DNA from: Loxodes magnus
Lineage: Eukaryota > Ciliophora > Karyorelictea > Loxodida > Loxodidae
DNA length: 64,000 nt
Direction of reading: 5' to 3'
Assembly: GCA_946699065.1 (NCBI GenBank)
Contig: CAMPDV010000240.1
Coordinates: 1 to 64,000, forward strand
Shown: positions 38,206 to 49,307 of the stretch, piece after piece
Layout: every line of letters begins with the position of its first letter
Numbering within the stretch: the first letter of the stretch is position 1
Position numbers and translations under genes: made by a program
Notes under the pieces: generated by a model
What the model saw: only the letters and a program-made list of their open reading frames with translations
What the model was told of the DNA's origin: nothing
The model's database searches: none

Positions 38206-38955
38206 TTTAAATCATTTAATATTGTTTAGCAGTAGATTTCACATCTGCCGCTTAAAATAAGTTTATAAGTTTTATCTCTCCTCCATTTGGTTTATTCCTT
38301 GTTGTCTTCTTCCAATAGGTCTTGTTAAAATCAGTCTCAGTGTATCTTGATTCAATTTTCTCTTATAGATTCCTCCTTCCCAATTGCAAAACAGCATTTC
38401 TCTTTCCTTTTTTTCCTTGATTCAGTATTTTTTCTTGAATTGATAAAATTTCTTGCACTACTTGCATAAGCGACCTTGTTAGCAACAAAAGTAGCATTTC
38501 CTTAAAAATCTAATCTTCCTTTCTGTTCTTCCGTTTGACTTGCTTCCTCCTATTTCCTCAATCTCCATTTTGTAGTTTTAGTTAGGTTCCTTTTCAATTT
38601 GTTCCACTTGTTGTTGAATTGAAATTTTAAATTCCAATTGTGTATTTTAGCTATGAATTTATTGAATCTAAGATTTTGTCTAACTATTTTATTCTTGCTG
38701 TACTTTCATAAGGCATCAATCTCTTTCCTAATTGCCCATTCTAAGATCAAGTGTATCTTAAATTCCATGAGAGATCTGCTCTGTCAACTTCGTGTTCTCT
38801 TTACGAAGCTTTTTAACCTCTTCCTGGAGGTTTAGTACCACTTTTATGAGCTATTCCATGCTCATCTGGCCAGAAGGGTTGAACTCCGATACCTCCTGGT
38901 GTAAAGCAGACTTCATCTGCTTCCTTGGTTTCTCATTTGAGGTTGGAGTTTCCAT
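38206..38955 (-). pseudogene. Gag-like zinc-knuckle protein of element C
   Basis: ATG at 38955 (METPTSNEKPRKQMKSALHQ), then FNPSGQMSMEQLIKVVLNLQ and EEVKKLRKENTKLTEQISHG, a coiled coil nearly identical to D. Two compensating shifts near 38.65-38.75 kb scramble the LxARIKQLDKIL segment and create one TGA, after which the frame returns (NYKMEIEEIGG). The knuckle at 38455-38496 reads CYFCCQQGRLCKQC: all three Cys are kept and the His has become Arg. A TGA at 38422-38424 aligns with Trp in A and D. The frame then stays open to the element's end, so no TGA stop is used. It is nearly intact in length but probably not functional. Confidence 0.75.
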
Positions 38956-39069
38956 ATGGATTGTCTTTAGGTCTTGCTTTCGTTACTCTTGTTAATTTCC
39001 AGTTTACTAAGTAATAAAAAGTTAGGGTTACGAAAAAGAAGACTGATAAGAAATGGTTTCCTGCTTCCT

Positions 39070-39094
39070 CTCTTCTTTTTTGGCTAAAGAAGAG
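39070..39094 (-). promoter_or_regulatory. Conserved leader hairpin of element C
   Basis: On the element strand CTCTTCTTT pairs perfectly with AAAGAAGAG. D has CTCTTCCT with AGGAAGAG, so a C-G pair is replaced by T-A with pairing kept. Confidence 0.6.
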
Positions 39095-39138
39095 GTGGTA
39101 TAGAACCCCTTTTTGAAACCTTCTACCATTTTTTTTAT

Positions 39139-39157
39139 TCTATAAGACTATATTTAA
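39139..39157. repeat. Right target-site duplication of element C
   Basis: Exact 19-bp copy of 38187-38205. Confidence 0.9.
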
Positions 39158-39749
39158 AGATTCAGAAAAAGCATAAAAATAAATAATTGAATGATTGAAC
39201 TAAGTCTATTTAACATAAATTTCATATAATAAAGCGTATGTAAATTTATATTTTTATATTTAATTTATTTTTCTTTCATTTTCGCTATTATTTCAAAAAA
39301 TTATTTTAGCCTTTTTTATTAAAATTATTTAAATTTTACTTTTAATTTTTTGTAGAAAAAATATATTTACGCTATTATCCCTCAATTTAAAATTTAAAAT
39401 TATTTTTATTGATCATTAGAATAATTGAAGTATTATTATTAGTTTAATAGTTTTTTGTCTATAACTATTGACTCTCATATTTATAATTTGATAAAAGATT
39501 TTTAATATAATTATAATAATTTAATACTTTATTCTTATTTTCAATTTAATTTAAAATTCTTTTAAAAGTAAATTTTCATTCTTTTTATATTGCATAATTT
39601 TTTAATTATTTTTACTATAACTTTTAGAAATTATATATTAAAGGGAAACTTAACTATTTTTTTAACTTTTTAAGTTAAAAACTTTAAAGGTTTTCTATAT
39701 CACTTGAATTTTATTAATAATTAATAATTTTCCATATTCAATTCAAAGT

Positions 39750-40250
39750 AAAATAGCTTTCAGCTAGAATTTTTAAAAGTCTGTAAGATTCTCCTTTCTC
39801 TAAACAGTATATTAGTTTCGTCTGGTAATTCTCGTTTTCTCCGTCAGATCTTCTCATAGTTCGATGGAAAGAAAGTCATTATTTTGTATCAGATCGATCT
39901 CCCGATTGCTCTTCTTATTTTCTCTTGCTATGGACATTTCCGTCGTAGGTATCATCAATTTTCAAAACTTTTTATAGATCTCTAATTTCTTTTAATTTTA
40001 GCTATGTTCTTTTCTTTTATATATTTCCATTGGAACACAATCACTCTATTAGGATTCTTGTCTGTCTTATTCCAGTTTTCTTTCATTTTCTATATTAATT
40101 TCTTCTGTCTCTTCTAGTTCTTTTTATCTTATTATTGAAAATTAAAATGTCTTTTTCCATTATTTGATCTCTTTTTCCTATCATTTATTATCCAGTAATA
40201 TTTCTACATTTCCACCGAAGTGAGTTTCGTAATTTTTCATACTAATTTTT
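39750..40250 (-). pseudogene. Gag-like or related protein relic G
   Basis: A GC-richer minus-strand block with protein-like readings in two overlapping frames of the ciliate code: MKENWNKTDKNPNRVIVFQW, KKSNREIDLIQNNDFLSIEL and DGENENYQTKLIYCLEKGES. A Trp/Lys/Cys-rich start near 40220 (LRWKCRN) may be what is left of a zinc knuckle. It lies 0.6 kb beyond element C and resembles the C-terminal basic tails of the gag-like family, but alignment is poor. Coding origin is likely; family membership is tentative. Confidence 0.35.
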
Positions 40251-42429
40251 TATTTATGAGTACTATTATATTCTCATATCAATTGTCAAAATTTATTACT
40301 CTTTTAAAAGATTTCTTAACAAATATTATAAAAATATTTTTGCTTATTTTTTTATTTTATTGAAGATTATGAACAAACTATTAAAAAAATATTAGAATCA
40401 AAGAATCTTCACATAATAAATACTTTTTATATATAATAAAACATTTAATATTGAATACTTTTATTGATAGTAAATAATAAAGTAATTATCTTTAAATGGA
40501 TTCTTTAATTAAGTTAGCAAGTCTGTATAATGTATTTATTTTTGATTACATTATTAAAAAATCTTAAAGCAACAAAATTAGTTTAAAATTGATAGATTTC
40601 CAAATGTATAAAATAGTAGGATAGAGGAGTAGAATAGTTATATATTTTATTAGAACTAAAAAAATGCTCTTAAAGTATCAATCTTAACAAAACTGTGCTA
40701 ATTCATAAATATAAATTAATAAAATTACGAAAAGTGTAGAGTCATGATGTATTTATGATTTATCATAATTATAACTTTTAATTCTTCTTTACTTATTATT
40801 TTAATGTAGTATCTACTAAATAAAATTTATTGCTATATTTATATGCTTTTATATTAGAAAATCATATTTTCTTAAAGTTTAGAACTATAAATCAGATTAC
40901 TTTTATATATCTCTTTAATCTAATTGCTTACTTTGTAATTTCATAATTAAATCTCAAAAGAAATTAAAATTTTGTAGGTCATAAGTATCGATAAAGCTTT
41001 GAAATACTTTTTTAAGTTAAAAATTTTTTTTATAAATTTTATTAATAGAGCATAGATTTCAAAAATTTTAATCAATTCGTTAAAGAAACTCATAATCTCT
41101 ATAATTATGACGAATTTAACTATTTGAAATTAGAACCAAAAATAAACGGATAAAAAAATGTTATTGAGATTGAAATCGAAAATTAATTTTTTAATTTTAC
41201 TATTAAAAAGAAATTTGATAATCTAAATAGCTAGATTTTTGACACTTAGCAGTAATTGTCTAAAAGTTACTAAATAAGTTAAGTTACAATCCAATGTAAG
41301 AAAGAGATTAAATTGAAAAATTCGACTCCAAAAAGATTTACAATTTTTTTATAACAGCAAAATTTAATCAAATGAAGAAAAAATTACTAATATTAAATTT
41401 TTTCTATTTGAAACAAATATGTTCTCCTATGAATTATCAAAAAATTAATAAAATTATAATAAAAATTAAGAGTTATAAAAATTAAAATAATCTAAAAAGA
41501 GAAAAGAAATCGATTTTGAATACTTTAAAAGAATTAAAAAAATACTAAACTGAGCTAAAATATGTTAACTTATTGCGAACAAATCTTTGAACTGAAAGAA
41601 GAAATTTAACTCTCTAAAGACTATCTTGTAAAAATAATAATACATTAAACTTATAGATAGAAAATATCAATTTTATTAAAATCATCTAATTCTTTTTATA
41701 AATTAAAAAAAATTTAAAAAAGAAAAAAAGAAAATTAAAAAATTAGTAATTATCATTTAAAGTTAATTTAAATTTTAAGTAAAATTTTAGGATTTTTACT
41801 AATCGTATAAATAAAATGATTAAAAATGAATAAATCATACAAACTCAGATTAACTGAGCGCTCTTGTTCATAACTGTACAAATTTCGAACTTTTTCTCTC
41901 TAAAGATATACTAATAATAAAATATTAATTAAATTATTTAAATAAGAGTAAAAATTACAGATATTTTCTATTTTGCTAAATTTCTTTAATTTTATAAACT
42001 GAAGATTATTAAGTTTGTTATCATAAAATATATTTAATTAAGTTAATATCCTAACTTAAAGGAATTATAAAGATTAAATAAAAAAGAAACAGATACATTA
42101 AACGTATTTCATAAAATTAAAGTGATAGCAAGCATAAGAAATTTATTAATTTTTTGAAAATTTTATATTTCGAGTCAGAAAATTTTCATCTGTATATTTA
42201 TTTGTTTTTAAAATTAAGCCTCACAACTATTCTAAGATATTATATCTTTTTAATTTATTCAAATAGATTAAGTTTTTATTGTTTATAAATTTATTATAAA
42301 TAGATGGCTTTTTCAAAGTTTTGTTAAAGTTATGGTATTGAATTAATCATTTTTATTAATATAATATTATCAAAAAAATCTCTTCATTATTTTAAATTTT
42401 TAAAAACAAGATAAATTAAATTCTGGTGT
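40251..42429. other. AT-rich DNA without recognisable gene
   Basis: Scattered Lys/Ile-rich readings occur on both strands but none is supportable. Confidence 0.5.
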
Positions 42430-43061
42430 TTTTTGGAGATATTTCAAAAGCTTTCCTGCCAATCTAAAACAAAATCTTGATCTTAAATATAAAAATTTGC
42501 AAATCTCTATAATTCTTCTCCTTACTAAGCATTTGTTGTTTGATCTCTTCTTTCACCTAGATAATACTTGATATCTTATTTTTCGTAAATGATTTCAAAA
42601 TAGTTACAACATAATCTTTCTCATTCAATTTTATTGATTATTTTTAATAATTTTAATTATGCTGCCAAAATATTTCTGTATCTATTGCTAGTTTTAAGAT
42701 TGGCTGTAATGATTTTTGAATCACTTCGGAAAAAACTAAGGCCTCTTGCACATATTTCAATTTGAAATTTATTTTCTATGCTATTTCATGTTTTCCCATC
42801 TATCTCTTTCTTATCTTTCTTCAGCTTTTTGACCTTTTCCTAGCTCCATTTTATAAAGTTAATTATATCTTTTTTTCCTCTGTGCTGAAATTTGTGATTT
42901 CCGATATCTCAATATTTTTCCTATTTCCTAGACTTCTCTTTCTAGGTGAAACACTCAATTTATTGACCTTTTTTGATTTTTTTTCCTTGTACAAGTTTTC
43001 TAGAATTTTTTTAACTACTGTTTTCTTGGAGTTGCAAAAATCCTAATCTGAATCCTGACAT
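42430..43061 (-). pseudogene. Gag-like protein relic H
   Basis: The minus strand starts at ATG 43061 (MSGFRLGFLQLQENSS). After shifts it reads SPRKRSLGNRKNIEISEITN, then DIINFIKWSQEKVKKLKKDK, which aligns with EKPRKQ.. and FIKMVLNLQKEVRKLRKDNE of copy B over the whole N-terminal half. The later part, IEICARGLSFFRSDSKIITA, is protein-like. A knuckle cannot be read with confidence; remnants LCCNYF near 42610 may represent it. At least three frameshifts. It is the most degraded member that can still be assigned to the family by its coiled coil. Confidence 0.5.
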
Positions 43062-44469
43062 TTTTTTTGAATTTATAAATTTGATAAAATAATATTTATT
43101 TTAATTAACAGATAAGATTTTAAATCATTAAAATAGATTATTTTTAGATTATTTCATTGACTGTTTCTTTAATATAAATTTTTAATTTTAATTAAATAAT
43201 TCTAAAATCATTAAATAGATCAGAAGATGTTTAGAAATAATTTTGAAATAGATAAAGATTATTAAAATAAAAAATAATCAAATAATTAAGAAAATATCAA
43301 TTCATTAATAAGTGCGATATTTCCATAAATACCGATTTATTATTAATTTTTATATTTTTATAACAAAATAATAAAAATTATATTAGACGCAGAAAATAAA
43401 AAATGCATAAATAAATAATTTTTAATGTTTAAAGTAAAAATTAATTGCATTTACTTATGCAATTAATATAATGAAATTTATATAATTATTAAAATATTCT
43501 ACCTTCTAAATAGAAGATTTAATTGTTATCTAAATATTTAAATATTTATAAATTTATATTAAAGACTAGCACCTTACTAATCAAAGTTTGCTCATATAAA
43601 ATTTTAGTTTATAAAAAAGGATTTGTTTATAAAGAATCTTACAACCTTAAATTTTACAAATAGTAAATTTTATTAATTATACTTTTATGATGCATGCATT
43701 TATTTTAATTTTTATAATTATAAATTTTAATGCAGTTGGTTGTATTTATTTCAATAATTTTTTAATTTATGCTTGATTATTACAAGCATAAAATTTATTA
43801 AGATTTAATTAAATCAAAATTACTTACTTACAAATTTTAAAATAAATTTAGAGTTTTGTTCAAAAGATTAATTTTTTATAATTTTTATATTTTTATTCAT
43901 ATTATATAACTTAAATTTGAAAACATAATGAATTGTTTATACAAATTTTAACTAGAAGTTTTTAAAAATTTTAATCATTATTTTATTACTCCTTTTTGTT
44001 TGATCATTACGAAATAAATTATTGCCCAACGAATGATTTATCACTTGATTCTAGAGATTTAAAATGATTTAAATATTTAAAAAATTTTAATTATATCCTA
44101 TTATTAATAAAAAAAATTAAATTGATGTTTTTGTACATCTTAACAAAAAAAATTGTTAATTTTCATCAAAAATACATGCTAAAGATACTATTAGCTTTTT
44201 TTTTAATTCCCTATATTTACTATTTAAATTTTTTGTTCTATATTAGATATATCATATTTGTTTTTTTTAAAGATTATTTATTATTATGATTTTTATTTAT
44301 TTCAAACAAATTAAATTTTTATTATTTATAAAAAAATCATTTACATTTTTAAATTTTCTGCTAATATACATAATTAATAATGTTTTAGAAGAAGAAATCA
44401 CTTCAATAAAAATGTTAATGAAATGAAGTTACTGATATAAATCAGATACTTCATTTTAATTATTGTCAA
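43062..44469. other. AT-rich DNA without recognisable gene
   Basis: Nothing supportable seen. Confidence 0.5.
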
Positions 44470-47400
44470 AAAATTCAAGCATCGTTCTTTTCATCTTCCA
44501 ACTTTTCCCCGTTGTTTCTTGTGCTTTCTTATTGTTCTTCTTTAAGCTCCAATCAATTATCTGTGTTTTGCTCTACAATTTCAATTCTTTTTTTCATAGA
44601 TTCTTATGAAAAATTTTTATCTGAAGATCTGCATCCATTTACTTATTAGAAGTGAACTGCTAGTTTATGTAGAGTTAATCTTAAGTTACTATTTTTTCCA
44701 AGTTTTTTCCAGGAAATTTATCAGAGATATTTCTAACTATGTCCTGATAGTAGACACATTCGAAGATATGTCTAAACGTGTCTTTTCCATCACATTTAAA
44801 GAAGTAATTTTTTACAGGATAATGATGCATATGTAAGTCATATTGAAAACTGTAAGAATTAGTTGTAATTTAAAGATTGAGATGATTTCTTTTTTATATT
44901 CTTTGTTTAGTTTAGTATACTTTATTTCAGGAAATTTCAAAAGTCCTCCAAGTTGCTCTCTAAATATCTGTGCAGTGGGTATGTCTCTATATCGTATAGT
45001 TGCTTCTTAATAGAATTTTTTTCTTATTTTTTTCAATAAGATTCTCAAAAGAAAGTTAATTAGAAATCATGGTTTGATCGTCATTGTTAATTCCGTAATA
45101 TTAAAACATCTTTTTAACTTACTAAAATTACAAAGATTTTTAATTTCAATTGCATTCAAAGAGTCTTCCTATATCGGATTCCGAATAAGTCCTAACTTCT
45201 TTCCGTATTTTAAAGTAGAAAAGGAAAAAGTGACTAGCCATAATATACTCAAAAGGGAGTCAGTTAAAGTCTATGTAACAGGACTCATTAAAGACAGAGA
45301 TAGGCGACTGTAAAGCCTTTCTCGCCATTATACGCATATTTTTGTTTATCTTCTTTTTCGTAGACTATGAGCCTCTCATTATTATTCAAGGAACCAATTC
45401 TCCACATTATTCAGCCTTAGGCAACGTAAACATGCGACAAAATATTTTAAAGTGTGAGGGAGTAACATTTTTGTATCGACTGAGAGTATAAATGCCTTTC
45501 TTTACCGATTCTAAATATGTTTAAATTCTCTATTTACAGTGATTGATCAAAAGACCATTTTCTTGTATTATGATTCCAAGTTATGTCATTTGATTCTTCT
45601 ATTTGATATGTTAACTTTCCAATTTCAAGTTTAATTCGATTTTTTTAGCTCTTTTTTTAAGAAATTGTATTGCTTCACATTTCTAGTGTTTATTTACAGA
45701 AATGTTCACTGAAAAATTCGGTTGCATTAATCTATAAGTTATTACATCCTTTAGGCAGAACAAGAAAGGAGTATAAGGTCATCTGCCTATGCTCTGCAAA
45801 TAAAGTTAATATTGTGCAGATTGATACTTAGATGTGTATTTCTTTCCTATAAATGTCTGATTACTATATCATAATATAGGAGGGAGACTATAGGACCATG
45901 TGAACTCCCTTGCATAACTCCATTGTTGTAATGAAGTCGTCGAGTTGTTTATCCATCAATTAGAAAAGAAGAATTCAGGTTACTGTAGAAAGACTCTAAT
46001 GCCAGTATCAATCCCAGAGGTAGTTTTATTCTCCTAAGATGTTGAAAAAGTGTTCTTCTCTCAATACTATCAAACATCTTCTCAACACCAATAAGAGTAG
46101 CAAACATCCTTGTTTAGCCTTTCCTTTCACTCTAATAGAGGTCAATTATCTGCTAAAATTATCAATTTAGTGGCTGCTTGTCTCTTCTTGATAAATCCCA
46201 TTTATACAGGATGTATCAGGTTTCGTTCTTAAAGAATTTTGTAAGTCCTTTCTGTTAAAGCCTAGTCGTAGATCTTCAATATAGTATTCATAAGGGAAAT
46301 TGGTCTTCAGTTTTTCCAATCACTTTTACTACCTTTCTTGAAAATAGGAATGATAATGGAGGTATTCAGTTTTTATAATTTTATTAAAATCGCATAATAT
46401 TATTGATAAAACAGTGAATCATTTATTGTAACTCTTCTCCAGCATACTTGATAAGTTCGCCCTTTATTCCATCTGGTCCAGCTGCCTTGCCATTTGGAAT
46501 ATGTTGAATAATTCTTAAATTTCTTAAAATTTGAAAAGTTTAAAATTTTATAAGTGAGAAGATGGGTAATTGATAAGTTAAGGATTTCTATAAATGAGAT
46601 CTATTTAACGTTTTCTAAAATTAAGTTGTTCCTATGCTACGTTTTAATGTTTTTTAACACAAAGGTTTCTCAGTTATCAATAAAGGAGTTACTAAGTTCT
46701 TCATTAAAATTCATTTAATTCCTTAATTTAGGGTTAATTATCTTTTTCGCCTGACAGAACATCGTTCGTTGATTTCCATTTAGTTTGAGAAATTTACCTT
46801 TAGCCTGAAGTTTTTGCAATTTTCGATAAGAACGCATATATATTTTTTAATTTTCTGGCTACAGAATGAGTTTCAGTTACTGTTTAGTTAATTATTCCTT
46901 GTATAAACATCAATTTCTTATACTTCTAATTTACTCTTTTAGCAGCTATATACTTTAAAATGATATCCCGAGGTAGTTTGTTGTAATTAGTATTTTGTTT
47001 AACTACTCTTATTGTGATCATTGCACTATTCTAAAGTAAGTTCGTGACGAAACTATATTATGAGTCTAAGTTGTCTGAATCTACAGTCAAAAAACACAAA
47101 AAACTACCTTATAATTGATTTTAGTAATTTTATTTGTCCATTGTATCAAGTAGCTATCAATCTTATAGAGTAATGGTTGTTATCTTGGAACATTTGTGGT
47201 TGGATTGTAAGCAAGAGTCCCAAATATAGGAATATGATCGGTGATTAGTTTGTCATAGTGAGCCTAGAAATCGTTGAATTAATCAATATTTAAGTGTTGG
47301 GTTGCCAAAATGTAATAATTACAATAATATTATTGATTAGCTCTATGAATGAATGTTCTTGCTATAAGGTCGTTGATAATCTACAAATCATTCTGTTGAA

Positions 47401-47600
47401 TAAACTATTTTAATCTGGATGTATTATCGTAGTTATTAGAAGATTACTACCAAAATCTTCTAGTAGTGCATTAAAGTCACCAAGGAAGATGTGAACATTA
47501 TGGGGACACGCATTAGATATTTCATTGAGAATGTCATAGGCTTCATCTTTCATATCTGTTGTCTTGTTGTTGTCTGGCATATAGCATGAAGTAAAGAGAT
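44470..47600 (-). pseudogene. Non-LTR retrotransposon (LINE) fragment 1: endonuclease, RT and zinc finger
   Basis: Ciliate-code reading of the minus strand. The 5' end lies in the endonuclease: LFTSCYMPDNN, NVHIFLGDFNALLEDFG (47.4-47.6 kb), then in another frame LITDHIPIFG, the [ST]DHxP motif. The RT begins with IPNGKAAGPDGIKGELIKYA (46441-46500), then SIIIPIFKKGSKSDWKN-TGA-RPISL, GFIKKRQAATKL, motif A LIGVEKMFDS (46.05-46.1 kb), VMQGSSHGPI (motif B) and ADDLILLS (motif C, about 45780). The C-terminus has KAEQCGELVP-TGA and FKCDGKDTFRHIFEC (44.75-44.8 kb). Motif A has Gly in place of the first catalytic Asp, motif C is split by an 11-bp insertion, and there are several frameshifts, so it is dead. 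It is 5'-truncated, as usual for LINEs. It resembles in kind the germline-limited REP LINEs described in Tetrahymena; membership is not shown. Confidence 0.85.
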
Positions 47601-47611
47601 ATTATTATTAT

Positions 47612-48310
47612 TAATAAAAAATGGAAAATTACTTGCAAAAAATCTCTATTCAAAAGGAATCATCTTAGTCAAGTTGCGATTAATAAAAATACTTTAAGAA
47701 CTCCAAGTCATGCAATTAGAAAATTTTAAACTTTTAAGAACTATGCAAGAACTTGAAAGAAAAATTGTACACCTGATAATTAACTCATAAGAAAAAAAAT
47801 TTAAAAGAAATAGCTAGGAATTATCAGGATAGAATAATTAGAAACTAAATTTAGCCAATTCGCAGAGCTAATTGAAAGCATATTTTTGTAAAAAATGTAG
47901 ATGAATGATCCGATGGATGTAGAGAAACACTACAACAAAGTATATTCCCAATAGGAAAATAATGAGATGTTGATACTGCAAGCGACCAGAGTACAATGTT
48001 AGAAACTACTTCCAATTTTAATGAAAATAAAAGAAAATAGTAAAAAATTAATGGGAAAATATTTTCAGGGTTTATTGCAATCAAGAAGGTAAACTCTACA
48101 TGAAAAAAATAATCCAGTTAAACAAAGAAGCTCGAAAAATATAGTGTGCAATTAACAAATTTAATAAGAAATGAATGGGAATCGACTTATTGGAAAATCT
48201 AATAAAAAACAAATTAAAAATCCTTAGAACTTATGATAAGCAAGTTCCAAGAAAATATGAAGTCTCTTTTATTTAACATTAAATTGATTAACCAAATAAA
48301 GGTGAAATCA
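47612..48310 (+). pseudogene. Gag-like relic E (second subfamily)
   Basis: The plus strand begins about 15 bp from the truncated 5' end of LINE fragment 1, in opposite orientation. Readable parts are MQLENFKLLRTMQELERKIV (coiled coil), NDPMDVEKHYNK, then after a shift YIPNRKIMRC-TGA-YCKRPEYNVRNYFQFQ. The knuckle at 47968-48009 has Tyr in place of His and of the last Cys. YIP..KI, KR...VRN.FQFQ.KQK and the 3' end CCAAATAAAGGTGAAATCA match copy I (61.96-62.67 kb), defining a second, shorter (0.7 kb) subfamily. Element D is inserted exactly at its 3' end. Confidence 0.6.
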
Positions 48311-48326
48311 CGTAAATTAATTAATT
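48311..48326. repeat. Left target-site duplication of element D
   Basis: CGTAAATTAATTAATT, repeated exactly at 49308-49323. Its low complexity makes it slightly less certain than that of C. Confidence 0.7.
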
Positions 48327-48339
48327 TAAATTTAATTTA

Positions 48340-49124
48340 AATTGTTTTGTGGCGCCAATTAGTCACCACTAAAAAGAAGTTTTAAAGTTATCTTTATCTT
48401 GTTAGTTTCTAGTTCTAGGATTCTTGAGTCTTGTTCCTCTGATCTTTCATCTTCCACTATATTTCATTTTAGCTCTATCTCCAAATTCTTCCGGTTCAAG
48501 GTTATTTTTCAATCTGTAGACTTCTCCATTTGTTCTACATCAGATCTGGTTCTTGCTCTTTCTTATTCTTTGCTAGACTTGTTTTTTCCATGTAATTTCT
48601 TTTACTTTACGAAACTCACCGCAGTTCTTCCATTTGTGCCATTTACTTTTACAATAGTAGCACAGTTTCACAATCCGAGGTTTTTGATTAGTTTTCATCT
48701 TAACTTAAGGATTCTTTTCGATCTCCATTTTATCAGATAGAATTTACTCCAATGGAATTTGCTAACTTTGGAAGCTTTTCTGACTTTGTAAGATATTTTC
48801 GATCTACTAGCTCTAGTCTTGAATCTTTTGCACTTAGGAGTTCGTCTAACTAAATTACTCTCGTTAGTAATTCCAAAGAGCGTCGAGTTCCCTCTCCTAA
48901 TTGGCCATTCTAAGATCAAGTGTATCTTAAATTCCATGAGAGATCAGCTCCGTCAACTTCGTGTTCTCCTTGCGAAGCTTTTTAACCTCTTCCTGGAGGT
49001 TTAGTACTACTTTTATGAGCTATTCCATGCTCATCTGGCCAGAAGGATTAAATTAAGAGACCTCCTGGTGGAGATCAGACTTCATCTGCTTCCTCGGTTT
49101 TTCACTTGAGGTTGGGGTTTCCGT
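48340..49124 (-). pseudogene. Gag-like zinc-knuckle protein of element D
   Basis: The start codon equivalent to C's ATG is ACG (49122-49124). The sequence then reads TETPTSSEKPRKQMKSDLHQ, FNPSGQMSMEQLIKVVLNLQ, EEVKKLRKENTKLTELISHG. An inserted T near 48870 shifts the frame (ELLTRVIQLDELLSAKDS), and a second shift near 48740 leads to SDKMEIEKNPQVKMKTNQKP. The knuckle CYYCKSKWHKWKNC (48621-48662) is perfect CX2CX4HX4C with three Trp/aromatic neighbours. A third shift gives the acidic tail SEEQDSRILELETNKIKITL. N-terminal and coiled-coil parts are nearly identical to C. Lost start plus three frameshifts: a relic. Confidence 0.75.
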
Positions 49125-49238
49125 ATGGGCTGTCTTTAAGGTTATCTTTTGTTAATCTTGTTAAGTTTCAGGTTTTTATTAAGAAGAAGATTAAGGTTAT
49201 TATTAAGAAGACAGAGAAGAGATAGTTTCCTGCTTCCT

Positions 49239-49263
49239 CTCTTCCTTTTTGGCTTAGGAAGAG
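49239..49263 (-). promoter_or_regulatory. Conserved leader hairpin of element D
   Basis: CTCTTCCT pairs with AGGAAGAG around a 9-base loop (minus strand). It is equivalent to 39070-39094 in C and 17224-17248 in A. Confidence 0.6.
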
Positions 49264-49307
49264 GTGGTATAGAAGCCTTTCCTGAAACTTTATTCCATTT
49301 TTTTATC

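Larger units (their letters stand above)
38206..39138 (-). mobile_element. Gag-only retroelement C (933 bp, complete)
   Basis: Flanked by an exact 19-bp direct repeat, so both ends are true termini. The element reads on the minus strand: a leader of about 180 nt with a perfect hairpin, one gag-like ORF, and a short T/A-rich 3' end (GCTAAACAATATTAAATG then TTTAAATTAAA). There is no reverse transcriptase. The exact duplication suggests it is one of the younger insertions in the window. Confidence 0.85.
48327..49307 (-). mobile_element. Gag-only retroelement D (981 bp, complete)
   Basis: Minus-strand element of the A-D family, flanked by a 16-bp direct repeat. The leader matches C closely (TTCTATACCACCTCTTCC..) and contains the conserved hairpin. 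The 3' end reads AAACAATTTAAATTAAA like C. It contains one gag-like ORF and no RT. The left duplication begins at the last base of element E, so D landed at E's 3' junction. Confidence 0.75.

Noticed and set aside
42762-43046. 94-codon hydrophobic ORF (+)
   Set aside because: Antisense of gag-like relic H; Phe/Leu-rich because it is the complement of Lys/Glu codons.
44606-45313. Two plus-strand ORFs of 76 and 79 codons
   Set aside because: Antisense to the C-terminal part of LINE fragment 1, which has aligned motifs on the minus strand.
48399-48740. 113-codon plus-strand ORF, the longest standard-code ORF
   Set aside because: Antisense to the gag-like ORF of element D, including its zinc knuckle.
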